Below are positions 7,923 to 14,817 of a stretch of 64,000 nt of DNA, one piece after another. The stretch comes from a virus. Within the stretch, counting starts at the first letter, position 1. Every line of letters begins with the position of its first letter. The translations under genes and the position numbers were made by a program. The notes beneath the pieces were generated by a model. That model was not told the origin of the DNA, did not search any database, and was given only the letters and a program-made list of their open reading frames with translations. Location: positions 30,134 to 94,133 of the IMG/VR virus record IMGVR_UViG_3300042453_004683; one strand, 5' to 3'.

Positions 7923-8801
7923 CTACAGCTCCAGGCAGTTGCCGAGCGTGACCTCGTAGCTGTCGACGTTCCAGCCGCCGTCGAGGCCGCCGTCCCACCG
8001 CTGGCGCGCGCCGAAGCAGAGCGGGCCCTCGCCGCCGACGTCGACCGGTACGGTGACGTGCAGCCAGACCGAGCCGTCGACCAGCGAGTTCGGGAGCGGC
8101 TGCGTGTCGTAGGGGTCGCCGACCTCGCCGTACTCGACGTTCCAGATGTCGAGCGGGCGGTAGCCGCCGAGCGGGCCGGTGCCCTCCTCGCCGACGCCGC
8201 CGTCGGGGTCGCCCATCGGCCCCTCCTCGGGCATGTACTCCAGCAGCTCCTCCGCGGTCAGCGGGTCGCACTCCTCGGACCAGACCTCCAGGTCGAGGTC
8301 GGGGTCGCACTCCCCGAGCGGGTCGCTCGCGTCGCCGGACGCCCACCGCTCGACGTAGCGGTCCATCGGCGCGATGCTGATCATGCCGGGCTGGATGTTC
8401 TCGCCGTAGGGGTCGGCGAGGTAGTCCCACGGCGTCACCAGCAGGACCGCGGCCGGCCAGGCCACCTTGCCGCCGTGGAGCGCCATCCGCTCCATCCACG
8501 CCTTCGCGGCGGGCATGGAGGTGGCGGTGATCATCCGCGAGACGATGTGCTGGAGGGGCGACCGCAGGGCGGCCGGCGCGCGGCGGATCACCATGTTCAT
8601 CTCGGTGATCGCCATCGTGGCGCCGACGACGCGACCTTCCTTGAGGGCCTCCAGCGCCTTGCAGAAGATGGAGGACGTCTGTCCCGCCAGGCGGGCCAGC
8701 TCGGCCTCCTCGGCGGGCGTGATGGCGTGGGCGTCGCGCGGGACGATGGCTGCCGCGGTGAGGGTGATGGCGAGGGCCAGGGAGGGGATGATGGAACGCA
8801 T
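7923..8801 (-). CDS. Exported protein of unknown function (292 aa)
   Basis: The N-terminus is a good Sec signal peptide: MRSIIPSLALAITLTAAAIV followed by a likely cleavage site after DAHA (residue 26). The mature protein has a helical part to about residue 105, then an acidic, Asp/Glu/Gly-rich region (about 155-225), and a C-terminal domain ending in GNCLEL. I do not recognise the family. It has its own promoter (8868-8896) and terminator, so it is a single-gene unit. A secreted phage protein could act in the cell envelope, in lysis or as a moron-type gene altering the host. The sequence does not say which. Confidence 0.7.
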   Translation of the reverse strand: MRSIIPSLALAITLTAAAIVPRDAHAITPAEEAELARLAGQTSSIFCKALEALKEGRVVGATMAITEMNMVIRRAPAALRSPLQHIVSRMITATSMPAAKAWMERMALHGGKVAWPAAVLLVTPWDYLADPYGENIQPGMISIAPMDRYVERWASGDASDPLGECDPDLDLEVWSEECDPLTAEELLEYMPEEGPMGDPDGGVGEEGTGPLGGYRPLDIWNVEYGEVGDPYDTQPLPNSLVDGSVWLHVTVPVDVGGEGPLCFGARQRWDGGLDGGWNVDSYEVTLGNCLEL

Positions 8802-8867
8802 GGGTGAGTACGTCTCCGGTTGGGTGTTCTACTGAGCCTGTTGGTCGCCCGACGTCCGGGCGGGTGC

Positions 8868-8896
8868 ATCGTAGCCGGGCGGCTGTCAGCCGTCAA
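8868..8896 (-). promoter_or_regulatory. Sigma70-like promoter for the exported-protein gene
   Basis: Minus strand: TTGACG (8896-8891), 17 bases, TACGAT (8873-8868). A CGCCCG/CGGGCG hairpin with a 5-base loop follows in the leader. Confidence 0.65.
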
Positions 8897-8903
8897 CGGT
8901 CGA

Positions 8904-9389
8904 TCAGGTCATCTCGACGCGGGGGTCGAAGGCGGCGTTCCACACGCGCATGAGCGCCCGCGCGAGTGCGACGCCCTCGATCGGGTGCCTGCTCAGCAGC
9001 TCGCCGGCATCGCCGAGGGCGTCGCGCACGATGAACGCGCGGAACTCGCCGTCCTCGAACACAGGCAGGCAGACGTACCGCGGGCTCGCGCGGCGGAGCA
9101 TCGCGGCGACGTGTCCCGTCGAGGCGGGGCAGAGCAGATCGGGGTAGGTGCCGGGCTTGACCCATCCGCCTCGGCCGTTGACGTGGAGCGCGTGGGCGAG
9201 TTCGACGCCAACGTACATGCAGTGGATGCGCACCTGCTCGCGTAGCACCTCCAGCGCGCCGTCGCGGGTGTCCGCCGCATCTGCGCCGCTCACGGCGATC
9301 TCTCCAACGGACGCAGCCCATCGCCCGCGGCCGTCCTCCCACACGTCGATGAAGGGCGGGTCGGTGTCATCCGTGCGTACATCATCCAT
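8904..9389 (-). CDS. Hypothetical protein (161 aa)
   Basis: I do not recognise it. The N-terminal part (FIDVWEDGRGRWAASV) looks like a small strand-rich domain, followed by helices. The ATG at 9389 overlaps the preceding stop (TGATG) and is preferred to the in-frame GTG at 9401. Confidence 0.65.
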   Translation of the reverse strand: MDDVRTDDTDPPFIDVWEDGRGRWAASVGEIAVSGADAADTRDGALEVLREQVRIHCMYVGVELAHALHVNGRGGWVKPGTYPDLLCPASTGHVAAMLRRASPRYVCLPVFEDGEFRAFIVRDALGDAGELLSRHPIEGVALARALMRVWNAAFDPRVEMT

Positions 9390-9625
9390 CAGTCCCTCCA
9401 CTGAGCCGTCTGGAAGATGCCTGCCACGTAGTCACCCGCGGGCGCGAGGTCACCGACCTGGTGAAGCCCGTACTTGGCGAACTCGGTGAGAACCCGCGGC
9501 ATGTTGTGCTTCGGCGCGATCAACGCGACGCGCCACTGATCGACCGCCTTGTGGGTGACGCTGCACGAGAACGCCAGTTCCTTGCTGAGGTCTTCGATGG
9601 CGTCGTGCAGGTTCCCGAACGACAT
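9389..9625 (-). CDS. Hypothetical protein (78 aa)
   Basis: This is a small unknown protein with no membrane segment. Its start overlaps the stop of the SAP-like gene and its stop overlaps the next start, so it is a middle member of a coupled chain. Confidence 0.6.
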   Translation of the reverse strand: MSFGNLHDAIEDLSKELAFSCSVTHKAVDQWRVALIAPKHNMPRVLTEFAKYGLHQVGDLAPAGDYVAGIFQTAQWRD

Positions 9626-9861
9626 CAGGCACCCCGCTTGGCGAGCTGGGCGCGGAGCCTGGCGACCTCGGCCTCCAACTCGGTCACGCGGTTGATGGAG
9701 GCGACGGACCAGACGCGCTCCTGCCGCGCGTCGTTGTCGACGAGGCGCTGCTTCAGGTCGAGCCAGGACGACTTGCGGTCGCCCGAGTTCGTCGGGAGGT
9801 CACGCTTGCGGCAGATCGCCGCCAGTTCCAGCCAGTTCATGCCATCGTAGATGCTTTCCAT
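9625..9861 (-). CDS. Small SAP-like protein with C-terminal coiled coil (78 aa)
   Basis: Residues 9-45 (LELAAICRKRDLPTNSGDRK, then WLDLKQRLVDND) have the shape of a SAP helix-extension-helix motif, which binds DNA or RNA. A heptad-like segment, VTELEAEVARLRAQLA, closes the protein. ATG at 9861 has GAGG at good spacing upstream; GTG at 9864 is an alternative. The SAP assignment is by eye only. Confidence 0.5.
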   Translation of the reverse strand: MESIYDGMNWLELAAICRKRDLPTNSGDRKSSWLDLKQRLVDNDARQERVWSVASINRVTELEAEVARLRAQLAKRGA

Positions 9862-9870
9862 CACAGTACC

Positions 9871-10134
9871 TCAGTCCTTGTCGATGTTGTAGACGGTCTC
9901 GGTCGTCACGGTGTAGCTGGTGACCGACTTGTCGGGCGCGAGCACCCACACGCGGACCGCCTCGGCTTCGTACATGCCGACGAGGTAGTCCTGCGCGGCC
10001 TGGAGGGCCAGGTCCTGGACGCTCTGGCCGGAGGCGCGGTGCTCGCGCTCGCCGAGCCGGCAGATGTCCACCCCGTCGAGGGTGCAGGCGGTGTTGTCGG
10101 TCACGAAGATGAAGTAGGTGTTGTCCGTGATCAT
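9871..10134 (-). CDS. Hypothetical protein (87 aa)
   Basis: This small soluble protein has strands at both ends (TYFIFVTDNTACTL; SVTSYTVTTETVYNI) and is not recognised. The ATG at 10134 is preferred to a start at 10203 because a promoter (10205-10234) and GC-rich leader hairpin arms (GGCGGC/GCCGCC) lie upstream. Confidence 0.6.
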   Translation of the reverse strand: MITDNTYFIFVTDNTACTLDGVDICRLGEREHRASGQSVQDLALQAAQDYLVGMYEAEAVRVWVLAPDKSVTSYTVTTETVYNIDKD

Positions 10135-10204
10135 GGCGTTCCAGGGCTCCTTCTCGGTTGTTGCAGGGCGGCGGCTTTGTTGTTCACGCCGGCCGCCTGC
10201 CACA

Positions 10205-10234
10205 GCAGTAACCGGGCGGCGCCCCAGGCGTCAA
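10205..10234 (-). promoter_or_regulatory. Sigma70-like promoter (18-bp spacer) for 10134-8904
   Basis: Minus strand: TTGACG (10234-10229), 18 bases, TACTGC (10210-10205), followed by TGTGGCAGG. The TGA inside the -35 is the stop codon of the preceding gene. Confidence 0.55.
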
Positions 10235-10455
10235 GGTTCCTTCGCGATCCCAGCCAACTTCGCGTCCAGCGCGACCTTCCCGTGCATCCGCGCGCGGATG
10301 AGGAGAACGCCCTCCGGCAGCGTCGGCGTCCGCGCCACCTGCTCGTGGAGGGACGCGAGCTGATGCGCCAGGAGACGCAGGCGGTAGTGCGTCTCCTTGA
10401 TCCAGTGGTAGGTGGACAGCAGCGTCAGGTAGATAGCAAGGCGGATGAACAGCAT
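10231..10455 (-). CDS. Small membrane-anchored protein (74 aa)
   Basis: The N-terminus MLFIRLAIYLTLLSTYHWI is a plausible single membrane segment, followed by a basic, helical cytoplasmic part. The ATG at 10455 overlaps the upstream TGA. Its own stop lies in a promoter -35. The function is unknown; small one-segment proteins in phages include lysis and superinfection-exclusion factors. Confidence 0.55.
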   Translation of the reverse strand: MLFIRLAIYLTLLSTYHWIKETHYRLRLLAHQLASLHEQVARTPTLPEGVLLIRARMHGKVALDAKLAGIAKEP

Positions 10456-10802
10456 CAACCATCCATGCGCTTGCGGGCGCGGTTGTAGGCAGCGGTCACC
10501 TTGGCCTCGAAGGTGCCACGGCCGATGACGATGGGGCTGCGGATGGCGACGTTGCTCCGCGCGTACTTGGCGATGTACGTCGCGAGCACGTTGGCGTCGT
10601 CAATGGCCTGCACGGCACGCTCACGCCACAGGTCGCGCTCGCGGGCGAGGAAAGCCACCTCATCCTGCAAGCGCCGCACGTCGGCGTCCGTAGGGGACAC
10701 GCCGATCACGCCCGGGATCGCGCCCAGGTCGGCCATCACGGGCCGGTTGTGATCGACGGCGCCGAGGTCGCGCACCTGGTCACGGCCGATGGCGACACTC
10801 AC
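10455..10802 (-). CDS. Hypothetical protein with coiled-coil segment (115 aa)
   Basis: It starts at a GTG that overlaps the previous stop (GTGA). A helical, heptad-like stretch (DADVRRLQDEVAFLARERDL) occupies about residues 38-57, and a basic C-terminus ends in NRARKRMDG. The function is unknown. Confidence 0.6.
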   Translation of the reverse strand: MSVAIGRDQVRDLGAVDHNRPVMADLGAIPGVIGVSPTDADVRRLQDEVAFLARERDLWRERAVQAIDDANVLATYIAKYARSNVAIRSPIVIGRGTFEAKVTAAYNRARKRMDG

Positions 10803-10990
10803 TTGTCACCTCCGGCGATCAGCGCCTCAAGCTCGGCGACACGAGCCTCCAGCGCGCGGACCTGCGCCGCACGCTCGCGTGCGAGGTTGAGGTAGGTCAC
10901 CGCGTCGTCGCGCGCGGCCGCCTGGGCGCGGATGGCCTTGGCGAGGCGCCGGTGCAGACGAGCGACTTCGAGCAGTTCTTCCACGGTCAT
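10799..10990 (-). CDS. Small coiled-coil protein (63 aa)
   Basis: The whole protein is predicted helical, with heptads near the C-terminus (VRALEARVAELEALIAG). I start it at the ATG at 10990, downstream of the promoter at 11037-11065 and close to a GGAGA site. It is the first gene of the minus-strand chain. Confidence 0.65.
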   Translation of the reverse strand: MTVEELLEVARLHRRLAKAIRAQAAARDDAVTYLNLARERAAQVRALEARVAELEALIAGGDK

Positions 10991-11036
10991 CGGGCTCTCC
11001 TGTGTGAGCGGCGTTGAGTGCCGCGACCACGCCAAC

Positions 11037-11065
11037 GACGTAGCAAGGTGCCCGCCAGCCGTCAA
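11037..11065 (-). promoter_or_regulatory. Sigma70-like promoter for 10990-10231
   Basis: Minus strand: TTGACG (11065-11060), 17 bases, TACGTC (11042-11037). A GGCGT/ACGCC hairpin follows in the leader. Confidence 0.65.
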
Positions 11066-11274
11066 GCAGCCCAGCTCGTCCAGGTGCGGTAGCCACATAC
11101 CAACGCCGTCAGGTGGTCCTCCATCAGTATGTTTACCACCCCCTCCGCTGCTCTTTGGCCGGAAAGAGTCAACGCGCCACTACGCACGCCGCTACGCATT
11201 ACACGCCGCCCGCCGTACGCGCGAGTACGGTGAACACGCCAGCCGCTACAAACCGCAACACGGCCAAAGAAGGC

Positions 11275-11298
11275 TGGGCAGCGGCGAAAGTTGACAGG
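11275..11298 (-). repeat. Dispersed repeat, box 2 (copy at 11.3 kb)
   Basis: On the minus strand this reads TGTCAACTTTCGCCGCTGCC. Near-identical sequence occurs at 29909-29930 and 53739-53756, in both cases near a box-1 element. There is no coding explanation. Confidence 0.7.
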
Positions 11299-11410
11299 TG
11301 GGCGCAGGATACCGCTCATGTTCTGCGAGAATGCGTCAGGGGTCTATCGTAGGGTATATAATCGAAATCGCCGAGAACGTGGTAACGAGCGGCGATCTCA
11401 CCGCCGGGGG

Positions 11411-11432
11411 TGATCCACTATCCTCCTAAGAT
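11411..11432 (-). repeat. Dispersed repeat, box 1 (copy at 11.4 kb)
   Basis: This 22-bp sequence, containing GGAGGATAGTGGATCA on the minus strand, is identical base for base to 29881-29902 on the plus strand. A 15-bp part of it recurs at 53616-53630. Confidence 0.85.
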
Positions 11433-11901
11433 CCTATAGACCCGTGCGCCCTGGATCGCGTCCGGCGTGGACCCCGTAGGGCGGGAGCCGGGAGGCTACC
11501 GGGCTATGACCTGGCCGGCTGGGTCATGTGCAAGCGGTAGAAGGGGCGGCTGAGACATAGGACATGAAGTCAACTGGTGCAAGGGGTGTAAGTCAGAAGA
11601 AGGGGTCGGGGTGGTGCGCGGCAGCGCACCGGGGGGCGCGACCGGGGGGCCTGGTGGCGGCGCGGCAGGCGGCGGGCGCGCTTGTGGGTGGGGTGCGGGG
11701 TTGTGCGGGGGGCGCCCGCTACCCGGCGGGGGGTGCGCGCTTCCCCTCCCGTCAGGCGGTGTGGCGCGTGGTAGACCGTGCCCCGTCTCACCCACGGTCG
11801 GCGGGCGCGCGGCGGCGGCCCGGACCCGCGGGGTCCTACGCTGCTCACCCCGTGAGGGACCGCGGGGCAGGGCAGGGGAAGAAGGGGTCAGGGTCGGCGG
11901 C

Positions 11902-11916
11902 GGGCGGGCGGGCGGG
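11902..11916 (+). repeat. G-quadruplex-type tract GGGC x4
   Basis: Four GGG runs spaced by single C residues on the plus strand. A second, longer tract lies at 12166-12185. Confidence 0.6.
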
Positions 11917-12099
11917 CGCCCCGGGCCCCGGGCCTGCGGGCGGACGTGGCCCGTGCTCGCACGCTACGGGCCCCAGGAGGCGCGTTGCCCCGGCGGGCGG
12001 GCCAGCGGTCGGGCCCCGGCGGGCGGCGCCTGGAAAGGGGCTTCCCGTGCAAGCGCGGGCGTCGGTGGTAGCCCCTACGTCAGACGGCTACCCGGAACG

Positions 12100-12131
12100 C
12101 GAGAAAGCCCCGACGGGCGGACCGTCGGGGC
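12100..12131 (-). terminator. Rho-independent terminator of the membrane-protein gene
   Basis: A perfect 10-bp stem (GCCCCGACGG with CCGTCGGGGC, 5-base loop) is followed on the minus strand by TTTCTC. It lies 66 bp after the stop of the gene at 12197. Confidence 0.7.
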
Positions 12132-12165
12132 AGGCGGGGCAGGCGAGGTCAGGCGGGCGCGCGGC

Positions 12166-12185
12166 GGGCGGGCGGGCGGGCGGGC
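12166..12185 (+). repeat. G-quadruplex-type tract GGGC x5
   Basis: Five tandem GGGC units on the plus strand, immediately before the end of the minus-strand membrane gene. Such tracts can stall polymerases or fold into quadruplexes. Confidence 0.6.
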
Positions 12186-12196
12186 GCCCGCGGCGG

Positions 12197-12691
12197 CTAC
12201 GGGCGACGGGCGGCGGGCGACGGGCCCGGGGTCTCAGCAACCCACGTCAGGAGGGCCAGCCCGACAAGCGCGGCGGCGCCAGCGCCCGACCCTGCGAGGG
12301 CGAACCACGGGATCGCGATCGCAAGGGCCAGCGTGCACGCTGCCCCGACGGCGGGCCCGGCGGCATCGGCCATCGTCGCGCCCGCGGCATCGGCCCAGCG
12401 CCCGAAGGCGCGGCGGGCCAGCGCCAGCGCCCCGACGACACCCCCCGCGGCGGCCCCGGCGGTCCGGGCGGCGGCCCCGATCGCCTTGCGGGGCGTGGTC
12501 CGGGCGGACGCGATCACGCGCTGACCGCGGGCCCCGTTCGGGCGGCGGCGGGAGATGACGATCGCGCACTCGATGTCAGCGCAGACGGTCCAGAGCCCGA
12601 CGACGGCGGCAACCGCGAGGGCCAGCGGCGCCAGCGCGAGACAGGCGAGGGAGGCGAGGGTCAAGGCGAGGGCGGCGGGGACGAGCAGCAT
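12197..12691 (-). CDS. Ala-rich membrane protein (164 aa)
   Basis: Two hydrophobic N-terminal segments (within residues 1-40, MLLVPAALALTLASLACLAL and on) and one near the C-terminus (ACTLALAIAIPWFALAG, then a further short segment) suggest three or four membrane passes around a basic, Ala/Gly-rich middle. The ATG at 12691 follows TTGGAGTGCCTACA, the same leader type (GGAGTG...ATG) as the plus-strand array at 13.4-16.5 kb. This supports the start and links this gene to that array. A strong terminator follows. The function is unknown; a lysis or envelope role is possible. Confidence 0.65.
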   Translation of the reverse strand: MLLVPAALALTLASLACLALAPLALAVAAVVGLWTVCADIECAIVISRRRPNGARGQRVIASARTTPRKAIGAAARTAGAAAGGVVGALALARRAFGRWADAAGATMADAAGPAVGAACTLALAIAIPWFALAGSGAGAAALVGLALLTWVAETPGPSPAARRP

Positions 12692-12902
12692 TGTAGGCAC
12701 TCCAAGTTGAGGGGCGGCGGCGCGCCCCGGGGGAACACTCGCCACGTAATGCGGCATCGGATCCGGGCAAGGCGAGATTAGCGCACAAGCGACGGAAAGT
12801 TGAAAGCGTCGGGCGGGCGGGCGCTTTCGACGATCGGCGGGCGGAGTGTTCACCGCTTTCACCGTTATATCTGTAGGGCCCGACGGCGGGCGGCGGGTGG
12901 TC

Positions 12903-12971
12903 CTCGAGAAGCTCGAGCCTATCGGCATTCTCGAGAATGGGATCCTCGAGCGGCGCGCGGCTGGGCTCGAG
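12903..12971. repeat. Cluster of five CTCGAG hexamers
   Basis: CTCGAG occurs at 12903, 12912, 12930, 12945 and 12966. Related CTCGACA repeats continue to about 13055. Five copies of a 6-bp palindrome in 69 bp is far above chance. Confidence 0.75.
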
Positions 12972-13104
12972 CGGCGGCGGGGTCAGCTCGCGAGCGGGTC
13001 AGCTCGACAGACGGGCGGGCGGAACTCGACACTCGACACGGGCGGGCGGGCTCGACACTCGGATCGCCCCCAAGTACTGCGACCAGGTTGTGTACCTGTA
13101 TCTT

Positions 13105-13243
13105 ATGCTGCAACGCAGCATGACCATAAACGATGGATCACCTTGCTCTATGGATCGCGCTGATCGGCATTCTCGACAATCGAGGGTCGGCCCTATGCTG
13201 CAACGCAGCATGACGGGCCAGGTCCTATGCTGCACCGCAGCAT
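13105..13243. promoter_or_regulatory. Three operator-like palindromes ATGCTGC-N3-GCAGCAT
   Basis: Perfect 7-bp arms around a 3-base centre occur at 13105-13121 (centre AAC), 13195-13211 (AAC) and 13227-13243 (ACC). Each is flanked by T before and GA after. Centres are 90 and 32 bp apart. The last two are preceded by CCTATG-type sequence, and GTCGGCCCTATGC itself recurs at 13267-13279. The arrangement resembles dimeric-repressor operators or replication iterons. Confidence 0.8.
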
Positions 13244-13327
13244 GACGGCTGGAAGGTCGAGAACGTCGGCCCTATGCGGATCGTAGCGGTTTCTATCGCT
13301 TGCCTACAAATATCTGCCCCGCTCCCC

Positions 13328-13356
13328 TTGGCGGCGGCGAGCGCCCGCCATATGAT
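13328..13356 (+). promoter_or_regulatory. Sigma70-like promoter of the small-gene array
   Basis: TTGGCG (13328-13333), 17 bases, TATGAT (13351-13356). The -10 is closer to TATAAT than elsewhere in this window. It lies 73 bp before the first ATG and 85 bp after the third palindrome. Confidence 0.65.
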
Positions 13357-13428
13357 GTCTGTGCCACCCAGCGGCGCGCCCGACGCGCCCGCTCCCCTCC
13401 CCTCCCCTCCCCCTCCGGAGTGTGCCCC

Positions 13429-13740
13429 ATGACCGATCCCGCGCTTGACCCCCGCTGCTCCTCCTGGACCTTCAATGCGGACGGTACGCTGACCGTCCGG
13501 GCCCCCGCGGGGCAGGAGCGCCCCATTCGGGCCCTCATGGCGGCTATGGGCTACGTCTGCCCCATCGTGGAAGACATGCCCGATGGTAGCGTGCTCATGC
13601 ACGATTCCCGCGCGATTGTCGAGATCTTCAATGACTGGCCCGTCAGCGGCCGCCGGTGCGACCCCGACCCCGAGGCCCCCGGCGGGCCGTGGTATGACGG
13701 CCCGGATCGCTGCGTGGTCGACGTGCTCAACCGCTACTGA
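13429..13740 (+). CDS. Small-array protein 1 (103 aa)
   Basis: The function is unknown. It is acidic and soluble, with a strand-rich N-terminal half and several Asp-Pro pairs. The start is fixed by the GGAGTGTGCCCC leader directly before the ATG, shared in type with the genes that follow. A GC-rich inverted repeat (CCCCC...GGGGG, about 13749-13763) and stem-loop A follow the stop. Confidence 0.7.
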   Translation: MTDPALDPRCSSWTFNADGTLTVRAPAGQERPIRALMAAMGYVCPIVEDMPDGSVLMHDSRAIVEIFNDWPVSGRRCDPDPEAPGGPWYDGPDRCVVDVLNRY

Positions 13741-13771
13741 CCTGCCCGCCCCCTTGCGGGGGCCCCGCGTT

Positions 13772-13832
13772 TGCCCTATCGGTATGCGTACTGGTAGGGC
13801 ATACCCGGCGCCCCGGCCCGGATTGTGCGTTT
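13772..13832 (+). repeat. Spacer element A: stem-loop plus constant 29-bp block
   Basis: The stem TGCCCTATC (13772-13780) pairs with GGTAGGGCA (13793-13801, one T-G pair) across a 12-base loop. It is followed at 13804-13832 by a 29-bp block that is repeated exactly at 14120-14148. Confidence 0.75.
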
Positions 13833-13852
13833 CACCTATTGGAGTGTTCCCG

Positions 13853-14062
13853 ATGTCCCGTCGAACGATGGTTGAGATTGTTGATTGCTACGAGGATCCC
13901 GCGCTTGCTGCGGGGCGCGCGTGGCTTGAGGCCCGCCGGGAAGCGGATCGCCTCAGCGCGATCGCGCGGCATACCCCGTCCTATGCGGACCGGGCCCGCC
14001 GGGCCCGTGAGGATGTCGCCTTGCTTGAGGCCCTCATCCACCAGAAGTACGGTACCCCGTAG
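13853..14062 (+). CDS. Small-array protein 2 (69 aa)
   Basis: This small helical protein of unknown function is rich in Ala and Arg and ends in HQKYGTP. The leader TTGGAGTGTTCCCG sits directly before its ATG. The spacers on both sides contain the constant 29-bp block. Confidence 0.7.
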   Translation: MSRRTMVEIVDCYEDPALAAGRAWLEARREADRLSAIARHTPSYADRARRAREDVALLEALIHQKYGTP

Positions 14063-14087
14063 CCCGCCCCCTTGCGGGGCCCCGCGC

Positions 14088-14148
14088 TTGACGGATCGGC
14101 GTCGTGTCGATCCGTCAACCCCGGCGCCCCGGCCCGGATTGTGCGTTT
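14088..14148 (+). repeat. Spacer element B: 11-bp perfect stem-loop plus constant block
   Basis: TTGACGGATCG (14088-14098) pairs perfectly with 14108-14118 around a 9-base loop. The 29-bp block at 14120-14148 is identical to 13804-13832. The stem sequence is unrelated to that of element A. Confidence 0.8.
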
Positions 14149-14175
14149 GCTTTCAACCTGTATGGAGTGTTCCCT

Positions 14176-14664
14176 ATGTCCACCGACACCCGTTACCGCG
14201 TCCTCTGCGCCGATGTCTCCCCCCTCGACCACGGCGGTACGTTCTACCGCGGCAACCTGACCGATGGGTTTGACGTGTTTGAAGTACAGCCCGTCGTCGC
14301 CTTTGTGGGCGAAGACGAGGCGGCCGATGTCGGTTTCCCCTTCTGGAGCCGTGAGTCCTTCCACGATCGGGAGGACATCGCCGCTACCCTGTCCGATCGG
14401 CTCACTCTCGGGTACGTCGGCGCCGATCGGCTGCTCGGTCGCGATGTCGACAGCCTGACGGACGCTGAGATCCTTGAGGTTGTGTACGCTCGCCATGCGG
14501 TCGGCTGCGGTACCGACGAGGGCCCCGCGGGGTGGAGCGCGGATCTCCCCCTTGAGGATCTCGGGATCGATCCCGCTGACGGCGCGGCGGCCGATGATGA
14601 CTTTCGGCGCGATGTCCTCGGGGAAGACGACGACACCGACGACGACACCGACGACGGCGAATAG
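14176..14664 (+). CDS. Small-array protein 3, acidic (162 aa)
   Basis: The function is unknown. The N-terminal 90 residues look like a small mixed fold. The C-terminus is strongly acidic and ends in the repeat DDDTDDDTDDGE, encoded by GACGACACC-type units also found in the SMC-like gene at 45.2 kb. The leader ATGGAGTGTTCCCT precedes the ATG. Confidence 0.7.
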   Translation: MSTDTRYRVLCADVSPLDHGGTFYRGNLTDGFDVFEVQPVVAFVGEDEAADVGFPFWSRESFHDREDIAATLSDRLTLGYVGADRLLGRDVDSLTDAEILEVVYARHAVGCGTDEGPAGWSADLPLEDLGIDPADGAAADDDFRRDVLGEDDDTDDDTDDGE

Positions 14665-14700
14665 CAGCCCCGCCCCCGCCCACCGTCGGCGGGTCGCCCC

Positions 14701-14730
14701 GATGACACCGGCTTAGCCGCTGGTGTCATC
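14701..14730 (+). repeat. Spacer stem-loop C
   Basis: GATGACACC (14701-14709) pairs perfectly with 14722-14730 around a 12-base loop that itself contains GGC/GCC. It has the same position and size as elements A and B but different arms, and no constant block follows. Confidence 0.7.
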
Positions 14731-14817
14731 CGGCCGGCTCACCCTGAACGGTTGTTCATGGCCCGGATCCGTCAGTCAACCTGGCGCCGTTGCGCGCCTA
14801 TGCCCGGAGTGTTCCCT

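Larger units (their letters stand above)
11125..12099. other. Non-coding stretch, 11.1-12.1 kb
   Basis: I see no gene here. The left part (to about 11440) is less GC-rich, carries the dispersed repeat boxes and an AT-rich patch (TATATAAT at 11355-11362) that could hold a promoter on either strand. The 11560-12100 part is extremely GC-rich and low in complexity. The open frames through it translate to Gly/Ala/Arg/Pro-rich strings without domain character. Many short inverted repeats (for example ATGACC/GGTCAT near 11503-11525) would allow a structured RNA, but I cannot assign one. Confidence 0.5.
12692..13428. promoter_or_regulatory. Divergent regulatory region between the membrane gene and the small-gene array
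   Basis: No convincing gene lies here, although a 105-codon frame at 12846-13163 is open. The region is dense in dyad symmetry: a cluster of CTCGAG sites, a perfect 14-bp palindrome CATTCTCGAGAATG (12926-12939) with a near copy at 13168-13181, and three 17-bp palindromes. It contains a promoter for the right-hand genes, and for the left-hand gene a possible promoter TTGCCC/TACGTG with 16-bp spacing (about 12730-12760). This is how a phage control region or origin would look. Confidence 0.6.

Noticed and set aside
11062-11124. A 20-codon minus-strand frame with a GGAGG-like site
   Set aside because: It ends inside a promoter -35 and is too short to support without expression data.
11564-12781. 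Long plus-strand frames through the GC-rich block
   Set aside because: They translate to low-complexity Gly/Arg/Ala/Pro sequence and run across a minus-strand gene that has a leader and terminator.
12846-13163. A 105-codon frame through the CTCGAG cluster
   Set aside because: Its GTG start lies inside the GGAGTG motif itself, and it crosses the first palindrome. The Leu-Glu repeats are explained by the CTCGAG sites. Kept as a possibility only.
14088-14118. TTGACG in stem-loop B as a promoter
   Set aside because: No TA-containing -10 lies 16-18 bases downstream; the sequence is explained by the perfect stem.
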